This document shows positions 17,608 to 26,522 of a stretch of DNA of 64,000 nucleotides, one piece after another (position 1 is the first letter of the stretch; every line of letters begins with the position of its first letter). A program made the position numbers and the translations under genes. The DNA is taken from positions 1 to 64,000 of the forward strand of contig JAHBYU010000013.1 in assembly GCA_019635775.1 (NCBI GenBank), written 5' to 3'. The notes below the pieces were generated by a model. The model worked only from the letters and a program-made list of their open reading frames with translations, was not told the DNA's origin and ran no database searches. This DNA comes from Rhizobiaceae bacterium (lineage in GTDB: Bacteria > Pseudomonadota > Alphaproteobacteria > Rhizobiales > Rhizobiaceae).

Positions 17608-19122
17608 ATGGCCATTGAAACAGCATCGCCGGGAACTCCCTCGCCCTACGCTTCCGCGTTGCGCGAAGCGCTCTATGCCGGCCTCATCTCGTTCGGACTG
17701 TTCGTGCTCTTCATCGGACTCAAGACCGACCAGAACATGCGCAACGAACTCATCCTCGTGCCGCGCTTCGGCCTTCTCGCCATCGTCGTGGCGCTCGTGA
17801 TGGTGGGCCGCTTCGTCTACGTCGCCTTCGTCGCTCCGGCGCTGGCAAAGGGCGACATGAAAAAGATCCGCAACGGGGCGCTCGGCGCCTTCGCCGCCGT
17901 TGTCCTTGCCTTCGTTCTCTACGCACGGCCGGACATGAGCGGCCTCGTTGGCCTGCTGCTCAACTGGAAGACCTGGTTCTTCATCATTATCGTCGCTGCG
18001 GCGCTCTTCATCGACCGCCGCCGTCCGTATCTGAAGAAGAACTTCCCGACGGTCGCGATTATCCTGCTGATGCTCTTCCCGATCATCTCGCTCTTCACGG
18101 CCGGGCTGCAGGGGTCGCTGAAGTGGGTCGACAATTTCGGCATCCAGATCCTGATTTACGTGATGCTGGCATGGGGCCTGAACATCGTGGTTGGCCTCGC
18201 CGGCCTGCTCGACCTCGGATATGTGGCCTTCTACGCGGTCGGCGCCTATTCCTACGCGCTGCTGGCGACGGAGTACGGCTGGTCGTTCTGGCTGCTGCTG
18301 CCCGCCGCAGGCATCATGGCGGCCTTCTGGGGCATCATACTGGGCTTCCCGGTGCTCAGGTTGCGCGGGGACTATCTCGCCATCGTGACGCTCGCCTTCG
18401 GAGAAATCATCCGCCTCGTGCTGATCAACTGGCGCGAAGTGACAAACGGAACCGCGGGCATCTCGGGGATCCCGAAGGTGACCTTCTTCGGATTTGCGAC
18501 CTTCAACGTCTCGGACGAGAACTATTTCGGCAAGGTTTTTGAAATCGGCGCCTCGGGCGTCTACTACAAGGTATTCCTGTACTATCTTATTCTGGCGCTC
18601 GCGCTGCTGACAGCCTTCGTGACGATCCGTCTGCGCCGCATGCCTGTCGGTCGTGCATGGGAAGCGCTTCGCGAGGACGAGATCGCCTGTCGCTCGCTGG
18701 GCATAAACACCACCAACACAAAGCTGACGGCCTTCGCCATCGGCGCGATGTTCGGCGGGTTTGCAGGCTCGTTCTTCGCGGCTAGGCAGGGCTTCGTCAG
18801 CCCGGAATCCTTCGTGTTCCTGGAATCGGCGATCATCCTCGCGATCGTCGTGCTCGGCGGGATGGGTTCTCTCGTCGGCATCGCGATCGCGGCCGCCGTG
18901 ATGATCGGGGGCACGGAGATCCTGCGCGAACTGCAGTTCCTCAAACAGGTGTTTGGCGACAGTTTCACGCCGGAACTCTACCGCATGCTGCTGTTCGGCC
19001 TTGCGATGGTGGTCGTGATGGTGTGGAAACCGCGCGGCTTCGTCGGCAGCCGTGAGCCGACGGCCTTCCTGCGTGAACGGAAGACCGTCGACAGTTCCTT
19101 CACCAAGGAAGGGCACGGCTGA
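17608..19122 (+). CDS. livM: Branched-chain amino acid ABC transporter permease LivM (extended N-terminus)
   Basis: This 504-aa permease is longer than usual. The last 330 or so residues hold the LivM core ([30 protein letters not shown] and [20 protein letters not shown]). The first 170 residues carry about four extra hydrophobic segments, broadly like the N-terminal extension of enteric LivM but longer. Its stop overlaps the livG start by one base (TGATG), a coupled arrangement. Confidence 0.91.
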   Translation: MAIETASPGTPSPYASALREALYAGLISFGLFVLFIGLKTDQNMRNELILVPRFGLLAIVVALVMVGRFVYVAFVAPALAKGDMKKIRNGALGAFAAVVLAFVLYARPDMSGLVGLLLNWKTWFFIIIVAAALFIDRRRPYLKKNFPTVAIILLMLFPIISLFTAGLQGSLKWVDNFGIQILIYVMLAWGLNIVVGLAGLLDLGYVAFYAVGAYSYALLATEYGWSFWLLLPAAGIMAAFWGIILGFPVLRLRGDYLAIVTLAFGEIIRLVLINWREVTNGTAGISGIPKVTFFGFATFNVSDENYFGKVFEIGASGVYYKVFLYYLILALALLTAFVTIRLRRMPVGRAWEALREDEIACRSLGINTTNTKLTAFAIGAMFGGFAGSFFAARQGFVSPESFVFLESAIILAIVVLGGMGSLVGIAIAAAVMIGGTEILRELQFLKQVFGDSFTPELYRMLLFGLAMVVVMVWKPRGFVGSREPTAFLRERKTVDSSFTKEGHG

Positions 19123-20393
19123 TGAATGCGCAGACCCCCGTAGCCGGCCCAATTCTCCGGGTCGAGCACCTGTCCATGAAGTTTGGCGGGCTGGTCGCCA
19201 TCGGCGACCTGTCCTTCGAGGCGAAGCGCGGCGAGATCACCGCACTGATCGGACCGAACGGCGCAGGCAAGACGACAGTCTTCAACTGCATAACCGGCTT
19301 CTACAAGCCGTCCGAAGGCATGATCACGCTGACCCGGGCCGACGGCAGCCAGTACCTGCTCGAACGCCTGCCCGACTTCCAGATTCCAGCCAAGGCCAAG
19401 GTGGCGCGAACCTTCCAGAACATCCGCCTGTTCTCGGGCATGACGGTTCTGGAAAACCTTCTGGTTGCGCAGCACAACAGGCTGATGGCAGCATCCGGCT
19501 ACACCGTGCTCGGCCTGCTGGGGCTCGGCAGCTATCGGAAGGCGTCAGCCGAATCGATCGATCTCGCGGAACACTGGCTCGAAAGAGCCAGTCTCGTCGA
19601 TCGCGCGGACGATCCGGCCGGCGATCTTCCCTATGGTGCGCAACGGCGGCTGGAGATCGCGCGCGCGATGTGCACCGGCCCGGAACTGCTTTGCCTCGAC
19701 GAGCCAGCCGCGGGCCTCAATCCCAAGGAGTCGCTCGCGCTGAACGATCTCCTCAACGGCATCAAGTCGACGGGCACCTCGATCCTGCTGATCGAGCACG
19801 ACATGTCGGTCGTCATGCAGATCTCCGATCACGTCGTGGTGCTTGAATATGGCCGCAAGATTTCGGACGGCGACCCTGCTTCCGTGAAGAGCGATCCGAA
19901 GGTCATCGCCGCCTATCTCGGCGTCGACGACACCGAAGTCACCGACGTGCTGGTAGAGGTCGGCGACGAACAGGTCATCGAGCAGCTGGACGCCGAACCC
20001 GATCGCGCCCACGGTCCGTCGGATTCCTCATCCATGATGGCCGGACCCGTATCCGATTCGGTTGGCCACAGCGACGAGGATGGAGAGACCGTGAAGGTCG
20101 ACCCCGGCGCATCGAAAGCCGGCCAGTACGAACGTCGCGCTGCCTTGTCCAACGCGATCGCCGCGCCGAGGGGCGGCAAGGCCGACGAACTGACCCGCAT
20201 CAAGGGCATCGGTCCAGTAAACGAGCGCAAGCTGCACGAGCACGGCATCTTCCATTTCGAGCAGATCGCCGCGTGGACCGAGGATGATGTGGCGGCTGCC
20301 GAAGCCTATCTCGATTTCGACGGGCGCATCGCGCGCGAGGACTGGATCGGACAGGCCAGGGCGTTCGTGCAAAAGACCGGAGGCGTCGAATAA
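19122..20393 (+). CDS. livG: LivG ATPase with a C-terminal helix-hairpin-helix domain
   Basis: Residues 1-270 are a normal LivG: Walker A GPNGAGKTT (44-52), Q-loop FQNIRLFSG, signature PYGAQRR (about 170), Walker B CLDEPAAGLNP (191-201) and switch histidine EHD. A typical LivG ends there at about 250-270 aa, but this protein has 423. An acidic low-complexity linker (about 270-350) leads to a helix-hairpin-helix module: DELTRIKGIGPVNERKLHEH, GIFHFEQIAAWT, then DFDGRIAREDWIGQA (about 354-413). The same kind of module occurs at the C-terminus of NuoE and ribosomal L21 in alphaproteobacteria. Its role in a transporter ATPase is unknown. The stop overlaps livF by one base. Confidence 0.9.
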   Translation: MNAQTPVAGPILRVEHLSMKFGGLVAIGDLSFEAKRGEITALIGPNGAGKTTVFNCITGFYKPSEGMITLTRADGSQYLLERLPDFQIPAKAKVARTFQNIRLFSGMTVLENLLVAQHNRLMAASGYTVLGLLGLGSYRKASAESIDLAEHWLERASLVDRADDPAGDLPYGAQRRLEIARAMCTGPELLCLDEPAAGLNPKESLALNDLLNGIKSTGTSILLIEHDMSVVMQISDHVVVLEYGRKISDGDPASVKSDPKVIAAYLGVDDTEVTDVLVEVGDEQVIEQLDAEPDRAHGPSDSSSMMAGPVSDSVGHSDEDGETVKVDPGASKAGQYERRAALSNAIAAPRGGKADELTRIKGIGPVNERKLHEHGIFHFEQIAAWTEDDVAAAEAYLDFDGRIAREDWIGQARAFVQKTGGVE

Positions 20394-21121
20394 TGGCCGC
20401 GCAACCCCTGCTTCGGGTCGAGGGTGTCGAGACCTTCTATGGAAACATCCGGGCCCTGAACGGCGTCTCGATCGATGTCAACGAAGGCGAGATCGTGGCG
20501 CTGATCGGCGCCAACGGCGCCGGCAAGTCGACGCTCATGATGACCATCTTCGGGACGCCGCGCGCGCGGGGCGGCACGATCACGTTCGCCGGCAAGGACA
20601 TCACCCAGATGCCTACGCACGAGATCGCAAGGCTGCGTATCGCGCAGTCGCCGGAGGGCCGCCGGATCTTCCCTCGCATGACGGTGATGGAAAACCTGCA
20701 GATGGGTGCCGGCCTCGACCAACTGAAATACTATGACGAGGACGTGGAAAAGGTGTTCGCGCTCTTCCCGCGCCTCAAGGAGCGCATCAACCAGCGCGGC
20801 GGGACGCTTTCGGGCGGCGAGCAGCAGATGCTGTCGATCGGTCGCGCGCTGATGGCCCGGCCCAAGCTTCTCCTGCTTGACGAACCTTCGCTCGGTCTTG
20901 CGCCGCTGATCGTCAAGCAGATTTTCGACGCGGTGATGGAACTGAACCGGACGCAAGGATTGACCGTGTTCCTCGTCGAGCAGAACGCGTTCGGCGCGCT
21001 CAAGCTTGCCAACAGGGGCTACGTGCTCGTCAACGGGAACGTCACGATGACCGGGACCGGTCAGGAACTGCTTGCCAACCCCGAGGTGCGCGCGGCGTAT
21101 CTCGAGGGCGGCAGGCATTGA
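20393..21121 (+). CDS. livF: Branched-chain amino acid ABC transporter ATP-binding protein LivF
   Basis: This 242-aa ATPase has Walker A GANGAGKST, the LivF-specific SPEGRRIFPRMTVMENL, signature LSGGEQQ and Walker B LLLLDEPSLGLAP. The length is normal, with no extension like that of LivG. It pairs with LivG on the cytoplasmic side of LivHM. The start codon overlaps the livG stop. Confidence 0.93.
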   Translation: MAAQPLLRVEGVETFYGNIRALNGVSIDVNEGEIVALIGANGAGKSTLMMTIFGTPRARGGTITFAGKDITQMPTHEIARLRIAQSPEGRRIFPRMTVMENLQMGAGLDQLKYYDEDVEKVFALFPRLKERINQRGGTLSGGEQQMLSIGRALMARPKLLLLDEPSLGLAPLIVKQIFDAVMELNRTQGLTVFLVEQNAFGALKLANRGYVLVNGNVTMTGTGQELLANPEVRAAYLEGGRH

Positions 21122-21141
21122 TCGCGGGGGCATAGAAGACC

Positions 21142-21495
21142 ATGCACGGCATTCTCTATGAGGAAGAGTCGGTCTGGCAGTTCATGTTCATCACCTGCCT
21201 GCTCGGAGGATGGGCCGCATGGATGACCGGACGCGCCTGCGCCCAGACATGGCGGCCGATGTCGAGCCTTGTCGTCTTCCTGCTGCTGCTCGGCATAGCA
21301 GTGCGCTTCATCCATCACGCGCTGTTCGAAGGCACGATGTTCACGCTGCAATACTATGTCGTCGATACCGTCATCCTGATGTTCTTCGGTATCGTCGGTT
21401 TCAAGTACACTCGTACCAACCAGATGGTTACGCAATACCACTGGCTCTACGAGCGTGCATCACCACTCACCTGGAAACCGAAGGCAGGAGCCTGA
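21142..21495 (+). CDS. DUF6867-type small membrane protein of the liv cluster
   Basis: This 117-aa protein has three hydrophobic helices (FMFITCLLGGWAAWMTGRA; SSLVVFLLLLGIAVRFIHHAL; YYVVDTVILMFFGIVGF) and ends in a charged tail. Proteins of this shape (DUF6867) accompany liv operons in Hyphomicrobiales. It sits 20 bases after livF and before the binding protein. Its role is unknown; the constant neighbourhood suggests an accessory transporter subunit or assembly factor. Confidence 0.78.
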   Translation: MHGILYEEESVWQFMFITCLLGGWAAWMTGRACAQTWRPMSSLVVFLLLLGIAVRFIHHALFEGTMFTLQYYVVDTVILMFFGIVGFKYTRTNQMVTQYHWLYERASPLTWKPKAGA

Positions 21496-21595
21496 AGGGC
21501 AAATGTCTCTGGAATCACCTCAGACGGCGTATGCGAGGTCTGAAAACGGCGTGACAAGCGCCGGAAAATCGGCAAACTAGCTTTTCTGCGATAGG

Positions 21596-21629
21596 GTGGG
21601 CATCGCATGAAAGTTTCATTCTCGCCCAC
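21596..21629 (+). promoter_or_regulatory. Stem-loop in the leader of the binding-protein gene
   Basis: An outer stem GTGGGC/GCCCAC (21596-21601 with 21624-21629) encloses an inner palindrome ATGAAA-G-TTTCAT (21607-21619). It ends about 20 bases before the livJ/livK-like start. Such intergenic structures often set the higher expression of binding-protein genes by protecting the 3' portion of the mRNA or by partial termination. There is no T-tract. Confidence 0.45.
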
Positions 21630-21650
21630 TCGGTTTAATGGGAGTCATCA

Positions 21651-22766
21651 ATGAAGAAATCACTGTTGTCCGCAGTTGCCCTGACCGCAATGGTCGCGTT
21701 CAGCGGCAGCGCGTGGGCGGAGGTTCTGATCGGCGTGGCCGGTCCGATCACCGGCGCCAACGCAGCCTTCGGTGCGCAGCTCCAGCGCGGCGCCGAGCAG
21801 GCTGCCGCAGATATCAATGCCGCCGGCGGCATCAATGGCGAGCAGATCAAGATCGTCATCGGTGACGACGCGGCCGATCCGAAGCAGGCCATCTCGGTCG
21901 CGAACAAGTTTGCCGCCGACGGCGTCAAGTTCGTGGTCGGCCACTTCAACTCGGGCGCTTCTATCCCGGCTTCGGAAGTTTATGCCGAGAACGGCATCAT
22001 GCAGATCTCGCCTGCGTCGACCAACCCGACCTTCACCGATCGCGGAATGTGGAACACGTTCCGCACCTGCGGCCGTGACGACCAGCAGGGCGCTGTCGCC
22101 GGCGCCTACATCGCCGAAAACTTCAAGGACGCCAAGGTCGCGGTCATCCACGACAAGACGCCGTATGGCCAGGGCCTCGCCGACGAGACCAAGAAGGCCC
22201 TGAACGCCGCTGGCGTGACGGAAGTTCTTTATGAAGGTGTGAATGTCGGCGACAAGGACTTCTCGGCGCTGATCGCGAAGATGAAGGACGCCGGCACGAC
22301 CCTGATCTACTGGGGCGGCCTGCACACGGAAGCCGGCCTGATCATCCGTCAGGCCGCCGACCAGGGCCTGAAGGCTCCGCTCTTCTCGGGTGACGGCATC
22401 GTCTCCGACGAACTGGCGGCGATCGCCGGCGACGCGGTGATCGGTACGCTCAATACCTTCGCTCCGGATCCGCGCCAGAACCCGGCGGCCAAGGAACTGG
22501 TCGAGAAGTTCCGCGCCGCGGGCTTCGAGCCGGAAGCCTACACGCTTTACGCTTACGCCGCCGTGCAGGTGTTCAACGAAGCCGCCAAGAAGGCCGGCGA
22601 CCTCGACCCGCAGAAAGTCGCGGAAGCAGCCAAGTCCGGTGGTCCGTTCGCCACCGCGCTCGGTGAACTCTCCTTCGACAGCAAGGGCGACATCACCAAG
22701 GCCGATTACGTGGTCTATGAGTGGAAGAAGGGCGACGACGGCAAGATCAGCTACTTCATGCGCTGA
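21651..22766 (+). CDS. Branched-chain amino acid ABC transporter substrate-binding protein
   Basis: This 371-aa periplasmic protein has a signal peptide ([22 protein letters not shown]) and the LivJ/LivK fold: [34 protein letters not shown], then [37 protein letters not shown] precedes the ATG. It supplies ligand to LivHM-GF encoded just upstream. The family binds branched-chain and other neutral amino acids; exact specificity cannot be told. A strong terminator follows, closing the liv cluster. Confidence 0.92.
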   Translation: MKKSLLSAVALTAMVAFSGSAWAEVLIGVAGPITGANAAFGAQLQRGAEQAAADINAAGGINGEQIKIVIGDDAADPKQAISVANKFAADGVKFVVGHFNSGASIPASEVYAENGIMQISPASTNPTFTDRGMWNTFRTCGRDDQQGAVAGAYIAENFKDAKVAVIHDKTPYGQGLADETKKALNAAGVTEVLYEGVNVGDKDFSALIAKMKDAGTTLIYWGGLHTEAGLIIRQAADQGLKAPLFSGDGIVSDELAAIAGDAVIGTLNTFAPDPRQNPAAKELVEKFRAAGFEPEAYTLYAYAAVQVFNEAAKKAGDLDPQKVAEAAKSGGPFATALGELSFDSKGDITKADYVVYEWKKGDDGKISYFMR

Positions 22767-22790
22767 TCGCCCGTTCTCAACCGATTTGAA

Positions 22791-22820
22791 AAGCCCGGCG
22801 GGAAACCGCCGGGCTTTTTT
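22791..22820 (+). terminator. Rho-independent terminator of the liv cluster
   Basis: AAGCCCGGCGG-GAAA-CCGCCGGGCTT followed by TTTT: a GC-rich perfect stem with a four-base loop and a T-tract, 25 bases after the binding-protein stop codon. Confidence 0.92.
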
Positions 22821-22957
22821 CTTGACCTGCACGCTGCTGGTCGAGCGCGGCATCACGCGCTGATACGTCCGGCATGGGCCGCTTAATCTGTTTGCACTGC
22901 AGCATTTTACCGTTAAACAAGGGTCGTCTCTGTCCCTCGTCAGCCCGGAGCGTGTTA

Positions 22958-25900
22958 GTGCCCATCACGAAGATTCTTGTCGCCAATCGCTCCGAGATCG
23001 CCATACGCGTGTTTCGCGCGGCCAATGAACTCGGTCTGAAAACCGTCGCCATCTGGGCCGAGGAAGACAAATATTCGCTCCATCGCTTCAAGGCGGACGA
23101 AAGCTATCAGGTCGGACGCGGGCCGCATCTCGACAAGGACATGGGCCCGATCGAAAGCTATCTTTCGATCGACGAGGTGCTGCGCGTTGCCAGGCAGTCG
23201 GGTGCGGATGCCGTTCATCCCGGTTACGGACTGCTCTCGGAAAGCCCCGAATTCGCTGAAGCCTGCGCGGCCGCCGGCATCACCTTCATCGGACCGAAGC
23301 CGGAAACGATGCGCCGGCTCGGTAACAAGGTGGCCGCGCGCAACCTTGCAATAGAGGTCGGCGTGCCGGTCATTCCCGCGACCGACCCGCTGCCGGACGA
23401 CATGGAAGCGGTGAAGAAGCTGGCCGCCGAAGTCGGCTATCCGGTGATGCTCAAGGCCTCATGGGGCGGCGGTGGGCGCGGCATGCGCGCCATTCGTAAT
23501 GAAACCGACCTCGCGCGTGAGGTGACGGAAGGCAAGCGGGAGGCGAAGGCCGCCTTCGGCAAGGACGAGGTCTACCTTGAGAAGCTGATCGAGCGCGCGC
23601 GCCATGTCGAGGTGCAGATACTCGGCGACACGCATGGCAACGTCGTGCATCTCTTCGAACGCGACTGCTCCATCCAGCGGCGCAACCAGAAGGTCGTGGA
23701 ACGCGCGCCGGCTCCCTATCTGAGCGACGAACTGCGCCAGGAACTGTGCGGCTATGCGCTGAAGATCGCCCGCGAGACCGACTATATCGGGGCGGGCACG
23801 GTTGAATTCCTGCAGGACGCCGACACCGGAAAGTTCTATTTCATCGAGGTCAATCCGCGCATCCAGGTCGAGCATACGGTGACCGAGCAGGTCACCGGCA
23901 TCGATATCGTGAAGGCGCAAATCCACATCCTCGACGGATTCGCGATCGGCACTGCGCAATCGGGCGTCCCGGCACAGCAGGACATCAGGCTGAACGGTCA
24001 TGCGTTGCAGTGCCGGATCACGACCGAGGACCCCGAACAGAACTTCATACCGGACTACGGGCGCATCACCGCCTATCGCGGCGCGACCGGCTTCGGCATA
24101 AGGCTCGACGGCGGAACCGCCTATTCCGGCGCCGTCATCACCCGCTACTACGATCCGCTGCTCGAAAAGGTCACGGCCTGGGCGCCGACGCCGCTTGAAG
24201 CGATCCAGCGCATGAACCGGGCGCTGCGCGAGTTCCGCATCCGTGGCGTGGCGACAAACCTGACCTTCCTCGAGGCGATCATCAACCACCCGTCCTTCAA
24301 GGACAATTCCTACACGACGCGCTTCATCGACTCGACGCCGGAACTGTTCGCGCAGGTCAAGCGCCAGGATCGCGCCACCAAGCTCCTGAACTATCTTGCC
24401 GACGTGTCCGTGAATGGACACCCAGAGACGCGCGGCCGTCCTGCGCCCAACCCGGACGCGGCAGAGCCGATCGTGCCCTACATGAACGGCAGGATTCCGT
24501 CCGGCTCGAAACAGCGCCTCGACGAGCTCGGCCCGGAAAAATTCGCGGCATGGATGCGCGCCGAGAATCAGGTCCTCGTGACCGACACGACGATGCGCGA
24601 CGGACACCAGTCGCTGCTGGCGACCCGCATGCGCACGTACGATATCGCGAAGATCGCGGGCGTCTATGCGCGCGCGCTGCCGGAACTCCTGTCCCTGGAA
24701 TGCTGGGGCGGCGCGACGTTCGACGTGTCCATGCGCTTCCTCACCGAAGACCCCTGGGAGCGCCTCTCGCTCGTGCGCGAGGCCGCGCCGAACCTCCTGC
24801 TCCAGATGCTCCTGCGCGGCGCCAACGGCGTTGGATACACCAACTATCCCGACAATGTGGTGCAGCATTTCGTGAAACAGGCGGCAGCTGGCGGCATCGA
24901 CCTCTTCCGTGTATTCGACTGCCTGAACTGGGTCGAGAACATGCGCGTCTCGATGGACGCAGTCGTCGCCGAGGGCAAGCTTTGCGAAGCGGCTATGTGC
25001 TACACGGGCGACCTGCTCGATCCCGATCGCTCCAAGTACGACCTGAAATATTATGTCGGTCTGGCAAAGGACCTCGAAAAGGCCGGGGCGCATATCATCG
25101 CCGTAAAGGACATGGCCGGTCTGCTGAAGCCTGCCGCCGCCCGCGTGCTGTTCAAGGCGCTGCGCGAGGAGACGGAACTGCCGATCCACTTCCACACGCA
25201 CGATACGTCCGGCCTTTCGGCGGCCACCGTGTTGGCGGCGGTGGATGCAGGCGTCGATGCGATTGACGCGGCGATGGACAGCTTCTCAGGCAACACCTCG
25301 CAACCCTGTCTCGGATCGCTGGTCGAGGCGCTGAAGGGAAGCGAGCGCGACCCGGCGCTGGACCCCGAGTCCATCCGCAAGATCTCGTTCTACTGGGAAG
25401 CCGTGCGCAACCAGTATGCCGCGTTCGAAAGCGATCTCAAGGGGCCGGCCTCGGAGGTTTATCTGCACGAGATGCCGGGCGGGCAGTTCACCAATCTCAA
25501 GGAGCAGGCGCGTTCGCTCGGGCTGGAGACACGCTGGCACGCGGTCGCGCAGGCCTATCACGACGTGAACCTGATGTTCGGCGACATCGTGAAGGTGACG
25601 CCTTCCTCCAAGGTGGTTGGCGACATGGCGCTGATGATGGTCAGTCAGGACCTGACGGTCGACGACGTAGAGAATCCGGCAAAGGACATCGCCTTCCCGG
25701 ATTCGGTCGTCTCCATGCTGCGCGGCGATCTCGGACAGTCGCCAGGCGGGTGGCCGGAAGCGCTGCAAAAGAAGGCGCTCAAGGGCGCCGAGCCGATTAC
25801 GGTCAGGCCTGGTTCGCTTCTCAAGCCTGCCGACCTCAAGGCCAGCCGCAAGGAGATCGAGGAAAAGCTCGGCCGGCCTCTCTCCGAATACGAGTTTGCC

Positions 25901-26416
25901 TCCTGGCTGATGTATCCGAAGGTTTTTTCGGACTTCGCCGCCGCACAGGACAATTACGGCCCCGTCAGCGTCCTGCCGACGCCCACCTATTTCTACGGCA
26001 TGAAGACGGAGGACGAGATTCTCGTCGACATCGAGAAGGGCAAGACGCTCGTCGTGCGTTGCCTTGGCATCGGCGATACCAACGACAAGGGCATGGTGAC
26101 GGTGTTCTTCGAACTGAACGGCCAGCCACGCCGCGTCAAGGTGCCGAACCGCACGGCAGGTGCGGCAGCGGGTGCTGTCCGGCGCAAGGCCGAGAGCGGC
26201 AACGACAGCCATATCGGGGCGCCCATGCCGGGTGTCGTCTCCACGCTTGGCGTGACGGCCGGGCAGGCGATCAAGGCCGGCGACGTGTTGCTGTCGATCG
26301 AGGCGATGAAGATGGAGACCGCCCTCCACGCCGAACGCGACGGCACGGTGGAGGAAGTGCTCGTCAAGGCCGGCGACCAGATCGACGCCAAGGACCTTCT
26401 GGTCGTTCTTTCCTAG
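22958..26416 (+). CDS. pyc: Pyruvate carboxylase
   Basis: This single-chain 1152-aa biotin enzyme makes oxaloacetate from pyruvate, bicarbonate and ATP. The order is biotin carboxylase (ITKILVANRSEIAIR; ATP-grasp SWGGGGRGMRAI; EVNPRIQVEHTVTE), carboxyltransferase (TDTTMRDGHQSLLATRMRT; FHTHDTSG), the tetramerisation region, and the biotin carrier at the end with EAMKMET (biotinyl lysine about K1118). I start at GTG 22958, which has GGAG 7 bases upstream; the length then matches the family. It stands alone between the liv terminator and an MFS gene. Confidence 0.95.
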   Translation: MPITKILVANRSEIAIRVFRAANELGLKTVAIWAEEDKYSLHRFKADESYQVGRGPHLDKDMGPIESYLSIDEVLRVARQSGADAVHPGYGLLSESPEFAEACAAAGITFIGPKPETMRRLGNKVAARNLAIEVGVPVIPATDPLPDDMEAVKKLAAEVGYPVMLKASWGGGGRGMRAIRNETDLAREVTEGKREAKAAFGKDEVYLEKLIERARHVEVQILGDTHGNVVHLFERDCSIQRRNQKVVERAPAPYLSDELRQELCGYALKIARETDYIGAGTVEFLQDADTGKFYFIEVNPRIQVEHTVTEQVTGIDIVKAQIHILDGFAIGTAQSGVPAQQDIRLNGHALQCRITTEDPEQNFIPDYGRITAYRGATGFGIRLDGGTAYSGAVITRYYDPLLEKVTAWAPTPLEAIQRMNRALREFRIRGVATNLTFLEAIINHPSFKDNSYTTRFIDSTPELFAQVKRQDRATKLLNYLADVSVNGHPETRGRPAPNPDAAEPIVPYMNGRIPSGSKQRLDELGPEKFAAWMRAENQVLVTDTTMRDGHQSLLATRMRTYDIAKIAGVYARALPELLSLECWGGATFDVSMRFLTEDPWERLSLVREAAPNLLLQMLLRGANGVGYTNYPDNVVQHFVKQAAAGGIDLFRVFDCLNWVENMRVSMDAVVAEGKLCEAAMCYTGDLLDPDRSKYDLKYYVGLAKDLEKAGAHIIAVKDMAGLLKPAAARVLFKALREETELPIHFHTHDTSGLSAATVLAAVDAGVDAIDAAMDSFSGNTSQPCLGSLVEALKGSERDPALDPESIRKISFYWEAVRNQYAAFESDLKGPASEVYLHEMPGGQFTNLKEQARSLGLETRWHAVAQAYHDVNLMFGDIVKVTPSSKVVGDMALMMVSQDLTVDDVENPAKDIAFPDSVVSMLRGDLGQSPGGWPEALQKKALKGAEPITVRPGSLLKPADLKASRKEIEEKLGRPLSEYEFASWLMYPKVFSDFAAAQDNYGPVSVLPTPTYFYGMKTEDEILVDIEKGKTLVVRCLGIGDTNDKGMVTVFFELNGQPRRVKVPNRTAGAAAGAVRRKAESGNDSHIGAPMPGVVSTLGVTAGQAIKAGDVLLSIEAMKMETALHAERDGTVEEVLVKAGDQIDAKDLLVVLS

Positions 26417-26430
26417 TTTCCGCTTCTGTT

Positions 26431-26451
26431 GGTGGGTCCCTCTGGCCCACC
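26431..26451 (+). terminator. Hairpin after pyc, possible terminator
   Basis: GGTGGGTC-CCTCT-GGCCCACC forms an 8-bp stem with one G-T pair and a 5-base loop, 14 bases after the pyc stop. No T-tract follows, so it may be Rho-assisted or only a 3' stabiliser. Confidence 0.4.
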
Positions 26452-26522
26452 ACTTGCAAGGTTCTCGCGGTTGACTTCACGTCAGGCCGCTATAGAGCGG
26501 TTGCCGAGTACGGGAGACAAGC

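Noticed and set aside
23459-25201. Long minus-strand frame of 580 codons inside pyc
   Set aside because: It is the antisense shadow of a high-GC coding region, and the plus-strand pyc motifs are unambiguous.
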